The notes: generated by a model from the sequence alone, not told the origin. 64,000 nt of DNA from Leuctra nigra (GCA_934045905.1 OW203764.1:24044954-24108953); one strand, 5' to 3'. Numbered from the stretch's first letter, positions 49,661 to 62,928 are shown. Translations and numbers: made by a program.

Positions 49661-52600
49661 ACCTATAGTCAAAGGTTATATAAATTTTGCTGGGAGATGT
49701 GTCATGTTTCAAAGTTGTTTTTTTGGTGCTACCTCACATCTCACACTTTTTTAATCCAAATTTGAATTCAAAATTAACTTTTTTCGTTACTAAGTGGTAC
49801 GCTACCACATGAAGTCAGCTCCGTGCAAAACATTGCGTGCATTTGCAACGCACCCAAGGGCTATCGAGGGCGAACGCCTTTATCCCGTCCGATCGGCATC
49901 TGCCATCTTGTTTATCACATCGAAAAACACAATAAAAAAAATATCACGTGCCTACAGGTTGTAGAGAAACCCATGTTGTTGACTATTTCACCATCGGTTA
50001 AAGGTAAAGGGGGGCAAATCGATTCACTCCACTGGCAGGAGTCAAGCTCGGGGCTTAGCAAACGAAAAGATAAAACGCGCAGCTACTAAATTTACATGCA
50101 GGGCTGACTTCCATGAGAGAGTCAACAGAAATTCGGCGTAGTGCAGGGGGTTGGTTGGAGAGGCCATTTTAACCAGTTATTTGCCTGGGGGTAGGTGTTA
50201 GAAGGAATATATAACGAGGTGTGAATGCGAAATAGGCTTTATGATAATCACTACCGTTATCTTGTCAATTTGGATGATGGAGAATCGCATGTTTCTCAGC
50301 ATGGGGAAAGAGAGAAGCAGCGAGGTAGAAATTTAGCGTGTCTTTGGATGAGAAAGGATTTTATCAGATTTGTTTGAAGCGACTATTTTCGGTCCCTTTT
50401 GATATTTAGTTTCGTGAAACAAAGGGCTTCGGATCTCTAATCAGTGGGGCCATTAACAATTTAGATTCACTTTTCGGAAACTGCTTGATTAAAAGTAATC
50501 TAGGGTTAAACCTGCAAACGATTTTGTTTTCTGTAAATACGTAACGCAATAGGCATAGTACGTCTGATAAGAGAATCTTATAGTCATTGCATTTGAAAAT
50601 CTGAAAATAACACGACCGGTAATTTAATTTACTTTTTCTTTCGTCTCACTACTTTCGTTGGATTGCACGACGTGCTTGAAAATGGAATACCTATTAAGGT
50701 ACACTAAATATTTTGAGTATTTTGAAGCTCGCATGTGACATACTTGATCTTTGAACACTGCGTGAATGGTCTCCTATACCATAAATAGAACTGATAGTGA
50801 AACTTTGTGTTTTTAGTTTTCACCCCCATTTATTTCCACGCGAGTTTTCCCAACAGAAGTTTGAATAATTCGAACGTTGCACTGCATTGTTAGCTGTCGA
50901 ATGACTGCGCGCAGGGGTTGCCGGGAAAGTTTCTAATTTTCGTGGTGGTTTTAAATTTCACACGCAAATAACACCCGTGGAATTAATTATTCAAAACGTG
51001 GGGTTTTGCGAAGGGAAAGTTTGTTTTTCCACGAAGACATGAAAACGGGCGGCCAAGCGTGTCGGATAAATCTCCACTTGTAATTCTCCTTGTTTTAACA
51101 CGTGACATGGGGGGGGGGGGGGGGGATACAGCACTGCATACGGGGATAGTTTGGATTTCTATTATAATCTGGAAAATGCAAGAATTAGATAATGAAGAAA
51201 ATGCAACTGTACTGCAGCGAAATTCACTGAATATTACAGAAAAACTTTGTAATACGATTTGATAGAGAGCAAATTGTCATGCACAAATATACCTATGCGT
51301 TTGAGTTTTTGTAATAATTACCTATAAATATATTATTAAATAGAAACTACAGCATGCTGGAAGTTTTTTTTAAATTCTCAATCATTGAGAGGATATTATT
51401 TATAATGGGAATTGATAATCTTATATCAATTGGTAATTTTATGGTATCAAATTTCATCTTGGTCATAGACACGTCTAAACTGTATATTAAAAAACGTATT
51501 TGTCTGATTTGTTTACCCAATATGGCATAATATTAGCATTAATTTCCTCACCGTATTTTCTCTTTCTTCGCTGCATCTCCCACCTCTCTTCGAAAACAAG
51601 TATCTTATTTGCATATCGCGAGTTCTCGTTGGAGTTCTCCGACGAAGTCATTTGACAGGCGTCGTTACTCTCCGTCGTCGCTCACATGCCGGCGATGTGA
51701 AACTGAAAACAAGACTCCAATCACGTGACTTCTGCGTCAAACACACACGATTATCTTAATGCGAATCAATCGTGTGTTCTTTTCAGATTTCTGCCTCGAA
51801 TCAGAAACTAGGTTCTAATGAGAGGCCGAGGTTCTGAGGAGGTGTGGTGATACAAAGTGATATTGTACAGTAGAACGTGTTACACTAGCACTTGGGCAAT
51901 CAAATGATAAGTGTTATCGAATAGTTATACATTATATTTGTATGGTAAATTGGTAATTGAATCCTTTGGAATCTGTTGACATTGATAATTTAACTACTTT
52001 TTTGACTAGGTATTAAATATTTTTTTTACAAATATATATTACGTGTAAATAAAAGCTTTGTTGGAAATTTAAATGTCTATTCACACCGTAATCGAGCAAA
52101 TTGAAACAAAGATTCTACAGACATTAGATACCTACACAAAGTTTAGTTTCTGAATTTTGTACCTTCGCCGATGATAGCAGAGGAGAATGAGATGCATAAA
52201 ATTATTCGTTTTCCTAAGCTTCATGCTTCAAAATAAATGCAATATTTCGTTATTCCTGAATGAACAATCCTGTTTTTATTTTCTCTTGTATTGTGAGGAA
52301 TAAACATAGCAATTGAATTGAGAAGTGTAATTTTGTCTTGATGAACACAGATCTTCTCGCAGCTATCTAACATGCGAAGTTCGAGGGGATCGACAAGCCA
52401 TTATGCAAAACAGATCGATCAGGAGAAGGCGTTTATAGAAAAGAAAAAACATTGTCGAATCTAACAGCATGGGAGGAGGATATTTTCAATGTGGTTTGTT
52501 TCCGTAAACACTGGCTTTTCTCGACGCGATGTGGTTTTATCTCAGCTTCGGTCCGAGTTCGAAAACATCACTTTGATTCTGCTTTGAATTTATTTCACAA

Positions 52601-54486
52601 ACGAATTGGTTTACCCATTTTACCACTAAAGTTTTTTTTGTTTTCATTTAAAACGGAGGGAGGAATCCCAGTAGTGTAATATATAACACCGTGTTGGTTT
52701 TACTGCATTATCGCCGCAGAAAGTTCGTTGCAACTTTTAACATTTCATCTCATCAAAGCAAAATAATATAATTAAAATATTTCTGATATTTTAATATGAA
52801 TGAACAACAATATTATTTGAAACGGGCCAATTTTCGTTCCGTATTTAATAACCTTGTTCGGAATTTGACCTCGACGTCTAATTGGTGAAATTAAAATTCA
52901 ATTTCAAAGCTATGTCGTGCAACGTTTCGAATTAAATTAAAAATTAATTATATAATACTTCACAATTAATTATAAATACATGCTATTACTTAAATTATAG
53001 CTATTATTATTGCCCACAATTTCGGGGTTGAAAGGGAGTCCTCAGTGGTACATAAGATCCAGCTTGTGCATTGACAAACAATTCCCAAAGTAATTTAACG
53101 AACCCCTCTTCGAGTCCGATGCACCTTATGGGGTAGTTAGTGTAAGTGACCCTCTCGGGGTTATCTAAGACGACATTGAATCCCCTCTTAGCGTTTTGTC
53201 ACTAAGGGGTGAAATGCTGATACATCCTTTCAGCGAGATAGTTCGGGGTAAAAACCGACCGCCCGCCTTGAAACTCTAGGGGGCATTTAAATGTTGTCAA
53301 ATAAGGAAGCCATTTGCCAAGAGATCGTAAGTAGACAATAAAACATCGAGTTTGTGGGATAGATGCAAGTGGAATTGAATAAATGATATTGAATAAATAA
53401 TACGGACGAAACTTTGTTGCCTTCCTATTTTTCTGCACAATTGAAAACCAATTCATCAACAAGCGAAATGTATCAATGTGGAAGTTATAGTGTTTGCATT
53501 TGATGATGGAAACTTTGACCTTATCTCAAAACCTTATTTTGTAACCTCCTTCATCCACCCATGTCTTCATTTCGTAATAATTATTTTTTTGTAATTTTAG
53601 GAAGTAAAATCCTGAATGCCAGAGGAAGTGAATCTTGTTGTATAGGAAGTAAATCACATTTTTGATTATTTAATCAGGAAGATTGCATTACCAATTATAA
53701 TAAAAGCTGAAGGATCTATAGTTACTTATAATAAGAGGGTATTATTTACCTGCTAGCTCAAATTTCAAACACAAAGAGAAGAGAATTTGTTACTTATCGC
53801 AACGCTATCAGTTATATTGGCAATAAAAAGTAGTTCGCTGAACGCTCGAAACTGTTTGCCAGTCAAAATGTTTCAAATGGCTACTTTCCAAGAAAAAAAC
53901 TACAACCCTCCTCCCGACAAAAAAACCCACCAAGAGTGGAGTGACTTTTAAAACGGAAGGGTGTGTTTTCGAGACCGGGAAGATTGAAATCCTCTTTTTT
54001 TACCCTCTCTTCCCGTGGCTCCTGGAAACAAACTGTGATCGATCTTCGGAGGAAAGTGAACCAGATGGGATCTCATTCATTGTGCCCTGGTTCTCTCCGT
54101 TCCTTATACTGCACTATACAGTATATATTCGACGCTGAGTCAATGCCAAGCTGCTTTTTGCCACGATTAAGAAGCCATTCCACGACTTTCTTCCAAAGAC
54201 TTATTGACTTTGAAGATGGTATTGGCAATTTTCTTTGGAGAGAGAAAACTAAATGTTAGTTAATTTGTTATGTCTTTGGAGTTGTCTACCTTTTGATTTC
54301 AGTCTCGAGAAATGTTTGAATGAGAATAACTGGTTTTCTCAATGATGATCGGCATGACATACAAATGTGCAATGTACATGTTAATTTCAATAAACACTTT
54401 ATCTTATTACTTCATAAGAGTCATGAATCTAGAATTGGGTAATACATGCAAAATAAGTAGAATATAATAATATTGATTTAAGGTCA

Positions 54487-55091
54487 ATAAGGTATCTTAG
54501 AATCTATTGTGTCTATTGTGTAGATTTATTTCATTATTACTATAGTCATGTTCCAAAGTGGTTCGTGGATTGTAAGTTATTTTTTAATTTTCTTGTTATC
54601 ATCTCAACTGTAGAAACTTACGATACGTATTTTGTTCCTCACAGGGTTATTTTATTTATTTATTTATTTTAGTAGAAAATAAGTTGAATTATCATATTTG
54701 GGAAAATATTTTTCAAAAAGTAATGACATTACTACTTTGTAAACATTTCAAGGATATCATTTTTTTACATCTTTATTTTCTATGTTTTCATTATTTGTCA
54801 AGTCATTTTCTGTATAGATTGCATATATTAAGCAATGTTTCCTTCATTAAATCTATTATCCTAAAGTGCTATCAAAATTCTTGCCAACTCCGTTGAGCAC
54901 ATACAAGTAACTGCTTATCATGTTGACGAAGTAATAATCATAAGATAGGCCCATTTGGCGACGTTATCCCTTCTAACTACCCTATATAAACATGCCCTCG
55001 TTATCTCCATTGTTCTGTTTAATAGAAATCCCCACAGTTGCGCCCATCGGCAGGGCTGCGTTTACATAAGGTATCTTAGAATCTATTGTGT
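54487..55091. repeat. 26-bp exact direct repeat bracketing 553 bp
   Basis: ATAAGGTATCTTAGAATCTA TTGTGT occurs at 54487-54512 and again at 55066-55091. The intervening 553 bp is AT-rich and contains a short TTTA-type microsatellite (about 54647-54672). The pair could be a long target-site duplication around an insertion, or a segmental duplication remnant; no terminal structure was recognised between the copies. Confidence 0.55.
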
Positions 55092-56660
55092 AAGTGCATA
55101 CTGAGTCAGCACGCGAACTACCTTCTTATGGATTGGTTATGTAAATAAGTTTACTTTGCGTGGTGATAGGTGATCAATTCAAACTGTGATTACCTACTGA
55201 TTTTTCAAATTTCTTCGTAACAGGTGTATTAAATTCTACCATCTCTAATTTGTTGAGTTCTACTGCTTGAGTTTTCTCGACTTGAATGTTTAGGGACATG
55301 TTTTGATTCTGATATTCCACAAATGACGACCTCCACCATTGTTTATATTTTTTATCATTGAAAATACAGTGTTGAAGCGGTTTTTTGGGCATCATTGACC
55401 ACTTCTTTTGAACATTTTGTTCTAAATGTTTTGAGCGATTTTTACATGAAATTTGCTGAATTTTAAACTCAAATGAGATCAATGTTAAAAATTCGTCAAT
55501 GAGCACAAATATCAATTTATTGTCTACAATATGTAGCTCTAACATACGTACCTATGCTGAACGATACATCCACAATCTGAACTCTGGCGGTTTAGTGGTT
55601 GATCCTTCCCCTTAAATCTAAAGAAAGAAGAAAGTCTTAGCATTTTGTGTGCTCAGCTATAAAAACACACATCCTTAATTTGCTTTTTGTCATTTTTATC
55701 TCATTATCTACTGAAATGGCTACACAAGTTACAGATTTCAGTAGAAACTGTTGCGTTGTTTTTACACTCGCTGAATTCTTCCCCGTCTCCAAAAGTTAAT
55801 TTGCATACGCCTGTATATGCAGATATTGGAAAAGGAAGTACGCGAAGTTTACAGACGGAAGTTCCCGCCTCGCATCACAATACAATATATTACGTATTAT
55901 ATGACTTCGTTGTGTTTTTCCTCGTAGCTTTCGACGAACGACAAAAGAGAAGGAAACATTACAAACATCTTCGGTAACGCTTCATTTCATCTATAGGGAT
56001 TCGAAATAGCAATATCAGTGGCTGAGTTTGCTCTCAAGTAGTTCGACACGGACACGGGAAGATATATTCCTGCCTGTGTTTCGCGAAGACACAAAGCAAA
56101 TGTAGTGGGCTTTTGGGCGTATCAAAGATACACGATATGAATTCCACGAGCGGGTGATATGAAATATAGTACGCGAGAGACACAATTTCAACACAATATA
56201 TTCATCGACAATGGAATCCTCTGCCTCCGACTCGAGTTATTGGTTCAACTCGTGACATTTTTTTGTGACTTTCAACGCAGGGAATCTAACGGTTTCAGAT
56301 ATTAATTCTTGGAGTCGTGTCTTTTAATATAATTCTTTAAACTATGCCTGCAGTAAATTCTTGCATTTTAATTATAACAGGGGAAATCAATTTCAAACTG
56401 TGAAGCTTAACTCAATCCATCACATTGTTAATTGCCACTTTGAGAGCATTGCTTTAGTGACTTGCAATCAATGGACATAGGTTTTTTTTCTTACTGTTAA
56501 AAAAGATATGAATTTTCATGCACTTTTCCCTTGGAATTGTGTATGCACGCGTAACTGATAAGTATTTGAAGTACTTTGTCATAAAATGGATATAAAAATT
56601 ACATTGATATTTACAAAATAACGCAAATGTACCTTAGATTTCGAGCACATAGAGCACTGA

Positions 56661-56950
56661 TTTTTTTTTAAAATTGGGGTTTAACGTCGCACTGTTCTGC
56701 AGCGAGGCTAATGGCGACGGATGAATGATTATGATGACGATTGAGAGATGATGGTGAAGAGTAGGTAAGGATGGAAGGTGGGAAGAAGGCGGTCGTGGCC
56801 TATTAGTAGGGTACCTTCCCAGCATGTGCCTCTCGTCTGAGGGAATACCACGAAAAAAATTCAGTCAGGAAGGACAGCCACGGAAATCGAACCCGGGCCT
56901 CCGGAATACAAGTTCAGAGCGTTGGTTGTACCATAGTACCATGCTATACA
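56661..56950 (-). mobile_element. tRNA-derived SINE in the intron, about 170 bp before the discoidin exon
   Basis: Read on the minus strand, a tRNA-like head contains an A-box-like TAGCATGGTACTATGG (56931-56946) and a B box GGTTCGATTTC (56883-56893), spaced as in a tRNA gene and preceded by GGAGGCCCG. A tRNA-unrelated body follows, and then the end ACGTTAAACCCCAATTTT with an A tail (56661-56669). Such a head-body-tail order is the standard SINE structure, transcribed by RNA polymerase III and mobilised by LINE enzymes. No clear target-site duplication was identified. A CCATAG...CTATGG inverted repeat overlaps its 5' end. Confidence 0.72.
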
Positions 56951-57117
56951 ATGTCTATGGTTGTACACAAGTTGTACCTACCTCAAAATGTGGTTAGTGA
57001 CTTTCTGCGATGGGTAAGATGTAAAACCCCAACGGTATTCATTCGTGTCGTGACATTCTCGCGAGTGTTTTAATTGTTGAATCAATGGTTGAATAACGTG
57101 ATTGTGTTTGTCTGCAG

Positions 57118-57223
57118 CACGATGCATCGGGCCTCTGGGAATGGAATCGGGCGCGATTCCCAACGAAGACATCTCGGCGAGTTCTTCTTTCGACAGCAGT
57201 AACGTGGGACCAAAACATGGAAG
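57118..57223 (+). CDS. Discoidin (F5/8 type C) domain exon, N-terminal part; probable discoidin domain receptor (Ddr/DDR2-like)
   Basis: Seen: acceptor TTTGTCTGCAG ends at 57117; donor GTAAGAG starts at 57224; the exon is 106 nt. Read from 57120 it encodes RCIGPLGMESGAIPNEDISA followed by SSSFDSSNVGPKHG, ending with two bases of the next codon (AG). Known: the pattern C-x-x-P-L-G-M-E-x-G-x-I-P-x-x-x-I-x-A-S-S-S is the N-terminal signature of discoidin/F5/8C domains. The first Cys is half of the domain's closing disulfide, and the GP-x-x-x-R end resembles the region before the Gly-Ala-Trp-Cys-Pro stretch in discoidin domain receptors, which are collagen-binding receptor tyrosine kinases. Phase is compatible with the signal-peptide exon at 48979-49123 across a 7994-bp intron. 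No GAWCP-like continuation was seen up to 64000, so the remaining exons lie outside. Alternatives: another discoidin-domain protein (hemocytin, neuropilin-like, coagulation-factor-like). Caspr/neurexin IV fits less well. The family call is strong; the exact gene is moderate. Confidence 0.72.
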
Positions 57224-59129
57224 GTAAGAGAACATTTTTAAATAGCTCTCATCTGCACGGAGCAAAACTTTTTCAAAGAATATTTGAGTAGTAATCCCGG
57301 TTAGAAAAGTAGGAAGTTTTGAGGGTATTGAATTGAAAAGTTACTCACAGGATGCAATGAAGCAAACTTATAAAATAATGTCTTGATTTTGATTGTATTT
57401 TGCGTCAAAGAAATTCTAGTTTGCAAACATGATCCATATGTTTGAACGCGTTACTTTTTTGTGTAATATAGTTTGAAATGAAACTTCCATGTTTACCTCC
57501 GCCCAAGCGTGTGGGTGTCAATATTACAATCTGCTATATTGGACCTTTCTTCAGCAATATTATTGATTCTGAGAGCGCCTCTGACATCCGGTGTCGAGAA
57601 TACAAACTGATTGATTACTAATTGAATCATCAAGAACCTGGCATATTCGAGGTGTTTTTGAAGGCCAAAAGTACGTTGACTTACTGCTTTTACATACTTC
57701 TATGGACATAACAAATTCTTCAATAAATTTACGAACATGTGCAATTTGCAGTCAGAAGTCAACGAACGATTTTACAACTTTCATTGTTGCCACTATGAAA
57801 ATTACATATCAGTTTTAATTTTAAATTTTTCGTAGGTATAAAAACTGAATTAAAGTTTTCTAAAATAATATCGATACATTGTTGGTTTAAATTAATAAAA
57901 TACAACATTTAAGTTGGTTCCTGAACGGTTTGACCTGTAACACTTTATATCATTAAATCATCTTTGGAGCTCCTCTCTCAATAATACTCCCTCATCACGA
58001 GACGAAACTAAATCCGCAGTAATCAAACCTGGGCTTAACGTCCATCATATCGACGCCTTCAACCCCTTGCCTATGTTTTACTCGACGCCCTCCTGTGCAC
58101 GTCGACGCCCGACCACAATGCGAGGAAACTTTTAGGAGGAGGGTGGCGATGTTTCTTGCCCTACGTCTTGCCCACAAGAAGCGGACTACTCAACTACCCC
58201 TAGCACTGCGAGGTGCCGGGACGACTGTGGGGGTGGCGAGAATTATAGTTGCATGGAGGGATGGAGAGAATCTATTTATTGACCTTCTTTTCCCCTCAGC
58301 ATATTTCTTTGCCTGTTTTTCCTCGAGGCATAGGTTTTGAGATATCTAAGACGATGATGTCCAGTTTTAGTTAACAGTGAACGTTTTATCCACTTCTACA
58401 TCAAGTATATATTTTTTGAAATATATGAAAGTTCACAATCGAAGTATCTGTAACGTCTATACCTGATTTTACATGCAATTTCTTTTTTAATTCCTGTCTA
58501 TGAAATTAATAATAGAAAATATAATTATTAAACCTAAAAGTGTCCTCATTTAAATTTAATTGGCTACATTTTCACTGTAAACAATCTGTAACTTGCTAAA
58601 TAATATGAAGGAAATATCGTTGTATGTTTATTTTTGTGAGCAGAAATATATTAGTAAAGTAACTTTTTTGATTATAGTACATAAAAAGAAACAGTTAGTA
58701 ACTTGCTAAGAAAATGTTTGTCCATTTACCAAAAGAAAATATAGGCAACGGAATGTCCTATTTATATTATTTAGTAAAGTAATAACAGTGTTTACATAGT
58801 TTTTGCATACTATTGTTGTGGTTTAATCAATTCAAATTACTTATTTTAAATTTTTGCTCATGAAAGTATAGGCTCTGTAAACACATTTAAATTGTGACTG
58901 TTCCTTCCCTACCCCCTGACTCAATGGCTTCCCTCAAGTTGACTGCACAGGGCGTATGGATCCACCAAGAAGTTCGGATCTCTATAGAAACAGAATAAAT
59001 ATGAAAGATCTCGCAGCGCAGCGGCCATCCATCGTCTTTATGGAAAATTAATAGGATTTATTGCGCTGGTTGCGATGTGGTCCGGTACGAGGCACCATTA
59101 GGACTCCGTCGAGGATACAATTTCCATGC

Positions 59130-59151
59130 GGGGGGGGGGGGGGGGGGGGGG
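59130..59151. repeat. 22-base G homopolymer
   Basis: The longest of about a dozen G or C runs of 10 or more in the window. Runs this long can form quadruplex DNA and are prone to sequencing length error. Confidence 0.9.
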
Positions 59152-60583
59152 CGCCCTGAAGTGAATACCGCAGACAAAGCATTCAAGAGGGGTTCTCGTT
59201 TTACAACTTCTGATGTGAGTGTATTTTCAATGAACGTAGATCAGCTGCAATTTTCATATTTCAATATTAATTTCGTTTAAAAATCTCAGAATTATTGCTA
59301 AGGGGAAGATTTATTTTGTTTAAAATCAAAATATTTGTATTGTATAATATTATGTAATAAATACATAATTTTCATAATTTTTCTTGAACTCCATAAGCTT
59401 CCTTCAGTAATTCTTTTAAACTTTAACGTACACACAGCTATATTCCTCATATTGTACACCCCTAAGCAAGGCTCTATACACGACAGACGAAATATTACAC
59501 CTTCCACTTGCCATATAAAGGCACTCTGCTCCTCATGAGGAGTGCAAATGGAAACTCACAATAATACCACCGCAAACTAAAATATGAAATAGCTCTTGCA
59601 TAACCATACGAACGGGAGGGGAGGGTTGGATTTATTTCATGGTTGAAATCCGCTGATGATAAACTTTGCCCTGGTGTGAGTTGTTTTGAAGATTAGGACA
59701 TGTTTCGCCCCCTGCAACCCTCCGGCTCTTTACTGGAGGTGATTTCGGTTGTGTACTTAGCAATGTCACCTCCCCCCCTCCCCCGCGCCCTCTGAAGGGA
59801 TGGCGATAAACTCGCGAGATAAGAAGCGCATGATTATATGTGAACGGGGGTGTTTATTGTGAGGTGTAGCTTCGAGATGTGACGTTATCGGTATTTATCT
59901 CTCATCGAAATAGGGACTCTTGATTTGGTTGTACAGTATAGTGCGTTTTCACGATACCTGTATGTAAAACCAAAAATTGTCCCATTGTCAAGATATTTTT
60001 TGTTGTTAGAAGATCTACAAAGGCAGCACTAAATTCATATTAAATCTTGAAAGAAATAAAATCAGAATATCGAAAACAATATCGATGTTTTCTTTATCAT
60101 ACACAAAAAATAAAATAAACAAAATAAAAATTGTATGGCACTTGTAAGCAGTAAATCAAGAATTTTTAAAACCATTTTGGTCGTTTTTCGCACGAAATTC
60201 GAAATACAGCAAGAGAAGAATACCCAAGATAAGTTGATGGACCCACCCCTTTCCCGACATTTTGATAGAATATTCAATAAAATAAATGTTAGCAAGGAAA
60301 TCAGAATTATTTCATTCAAGATGACAGTTGTCAAATAGGTACAACTTTAAAATGTCATACGATAATTTTTGAAATCAATAAGTCTGCTATTTGTATCACC
60401 CTCAGTAACCGTCGCCTTTACAAATATTCCCCATTAAAAATGAACAGCTTCTGATTGCTTTGCTTCGGTTTGAGAATAACATGACGCCACCACCATGATA
60501 TGTTTGTAACTAGGTGAATTATTGACTGCAGCGTCAATGTTTAGTTTATATCAGCATTAATTAGCATAGTTTCACGCTCGGGG

Positions 60584-60608
60584 GTGTGTGTGTGTGTGTG
60601 TGTGTGTG
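60584..60608. repeat. (GT)n microsatellite
   Basis: Uninterrupted GT dinucleotides following a G-rich stretch. Confidence 0.95.
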
Positions 60609-62898
60609 CAGGGGAGCAGATAAGGCGCTAGGTGTTCAATCCTTGACGTTTACAATAACACTGCGACGGAGACGGCTGAGATTTATATCTCCTTGACACA
60701 GAGAAGCGAATTATAGAGCGGAGTGTGAAATACAGGAGGGGTTGTTCTTGAGATGGGGATGCTGCATACGAAATCAGTGTATACCTTTAATAATACGCAC
60801 CAAACTAAGAGTTGTTGGATTTTATCAACCCTATCCGAGTTGGATCAGAACAGTGGTGAGAATTTGAAAGTTGTTGATGACCCAAGGGACTTCTTCAAAC
60901 ACCTCAAGAAATTGTTTTAAAAAATTATTAATTTTAATGGTTCAGAATTCAGATAGTAGAAATAACTGAAACAATTATCTTGTTAATGTGATCGTTTTCA
61001 AGTGTAATTTGTGTGTAATTTTCCATAAAATGTTTTAGAGGAAATAGTTTGAATATCAATTATTTCACGTTCTTAAAAAATCAGAACAAATTCTTAAAAC
61101 ATGCGTAATACAAATTTTAGTATCTGGTCTGAGGGAAAACACAATAAAATCGTATCGAACGGTATCGAATTGAATGGTAAACTACACTTATAATAAAGCT
61201 CTTAGTTTTATTTTTATTTTTTTTCTGAAACTACTGCTCCTCTAATTGAAGCAATCTATTTCTTGATCTTGTGGTTAGTTTTTTGTTTACCACAGATCAG
61301 TACTTTCACACACACACGATTTGCACGATTTTGTTGGAAAAGTTGACTATAAAACAGTTGACTAGTAACACTCGCTTCGCTCTACTGCGACAGTGACGCG
61401 TGAGTTAAGAGATGTGATTTCCCTCAACGTGTCACAAATATGGAATTATAGCGATCGCGATATCTGCGCGGATGCGATCTTGAGAGCATATATATTATTC
61501 TTGTTCCACTCCGATGGACCGTGGCTCCGAGATCGACTTTCCAGACGCGAGATGCCGAGAGAGAATCCGAGGAAATGGATCTCTGAATTTTGGCAAGAGA
61601 ATCGTGGATATGCAATTCTCTTTTCGTATCACTGGGCATGCGTAATGCTTAGTTCACACCCCGTGCTGTCAGCTTTATGAAAATTTAAAACCTCTTTTCC
61701 GGGAGCGTCGTGACACGCGTGCCGTTTTCCCGACGCTCGCTTTTAGAGCGTTTCGTATCAAAAAAGTAGAAAGTAAAAATATCACATTTTCTCTGAGTTA
61801 AGCCCGGCTGTGTGTCAGGGGAGAAGGGAAAGACAACATCCCCGAGTGATGCATGGATTTATCAAATATTCCACACAAGGAAATGGGGATCCTGACGTGA
61901 CACGGCTCAAGCTCAAAGTTTCGTTACGGGAATCGCAGAGTTTCAAGCTGAAAAGGGATCATTAAAAACCTGGAGCTGGGAAGAGGAATATATATTATTT
62001 TCTATGTCGTGTCTCCGATCTCTTGTGTCAGTGATAAACTGGTGAGTAATTGTCACCAATGTTACAATTATTTGTGATTACATTTAGTCCGATAATTGTT
62101 GAGGGATTTGAAAATAACGATGATATGGAAATAACAATGTGGGGTACAAGACGCTTCAAATTAAATTATTTATAAGGCGCGTTCGATTATCTCCGCAGAA
62201 ATATACGCGTTTTCATTACTTTCAGGGTGATGTCCACCAATTAAATGTAGTGAGTTTTGTCATGGGTTTGGCGCAGACATTCAGAAAGTACGATGAGCAA
62301 TCACAACAATCTGTCATTTTCACGATTCTGTACCGTTACTTTATTAATACTGCCGATTCTGTTTCTTGTTTTGATTTTTTAATAATATTTTGAAATAGTT
62401 CTCTGCATGCTCCGGAACTAAAGATCCTGCACAGCATCTGGATTCGTTTTGTAAATCTGTTTGTACCAATTATACGGTCTGTCACAAGTGCCATTATGGC
62501 GGCATCCACTGAACAACCCTTTTCAATCTATTTTAAATAACACTTGGCTTCAAGAATGACTGAATTGTAAATACACGTCCCAGCCCACATGATTTTCTCG
62601 TTCCTTCTGAGTCTGAGTTGTAGATGTACTGTCATCTGACAAAAAAGTGAGAAGGAATATATAAAAAGTGGATATCTCATCTTCATAATGATAGCAGAAA
62701 AATCTTCTGAGCCAAAGTAAAAATAATATGATGTGACGGAGACAGATTCTACCCATCTTCAAAACCTGTACGTCGCTAAGATCATCATAAGACATTTGTA
62801 GGAATCTTTTGTGGACATTTGAGAGGAGAAGATTGGAGCAGCAAATTGGTTAGATGAAGATATCATAAAGATATATTACTTTTACCTATTTATTTTTA

Positions 62899-62928
62899 AG
62901 AACTTCTCTTACAAGAACTTCTCTTACA
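62899..62928. repeat. 15-bp tandem duplication
   Basis: AAGAACTTCTCTTAC is repeated exactly twice in tandem; a recent slippage or duplication product. Confidence 0.7.

Larger units (their letters stand above)
49124..57117 (+). other. Intron between signal-peptide exon and discoidin exon (phase 1)
   Basis: This interval is bounded by GTGAGT and TCTGCAG and is phase 1, the phase typical of shuffled extracellular modules. It is AT-rich and holds a copy of the GGTGGAGGTGCC repeat (49608), a 17-base G run (51109-51125), a 26-bp direct repeat pair (54487 and 55066), a short TTTA microsatellite near 54650 and a minus-strand SINE (56661-56950). Several short open frames occur, the longest being a 123-residue minus-strand frame at 55174-55545; none shows a recognisable domain. 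I see no additional convincing exon in it. Confidence 0.6.

Noticed and set aside
55174..55545. 123-codon minus-strand frame starting at ATG
   Set aside because: No recognised domain; AT-rich and Lys/Asn-rich, inside the intron of the discoidin gene, and overlapping one copy of the 26-bp repeat neighbourhood.
56978..57265. 95-codon minus-strand frame over the discoidin exon
   Set aside because: It is the shadow of the + strand discoidin exon, which has splice sites and a family signature.
61393..61680. 95-codon + strand frame in a GC-richer patch
   Set aside because: It starts at GTG, the opposite strand is open too, and neither product resembles a known family or the expected next discoidin exon.
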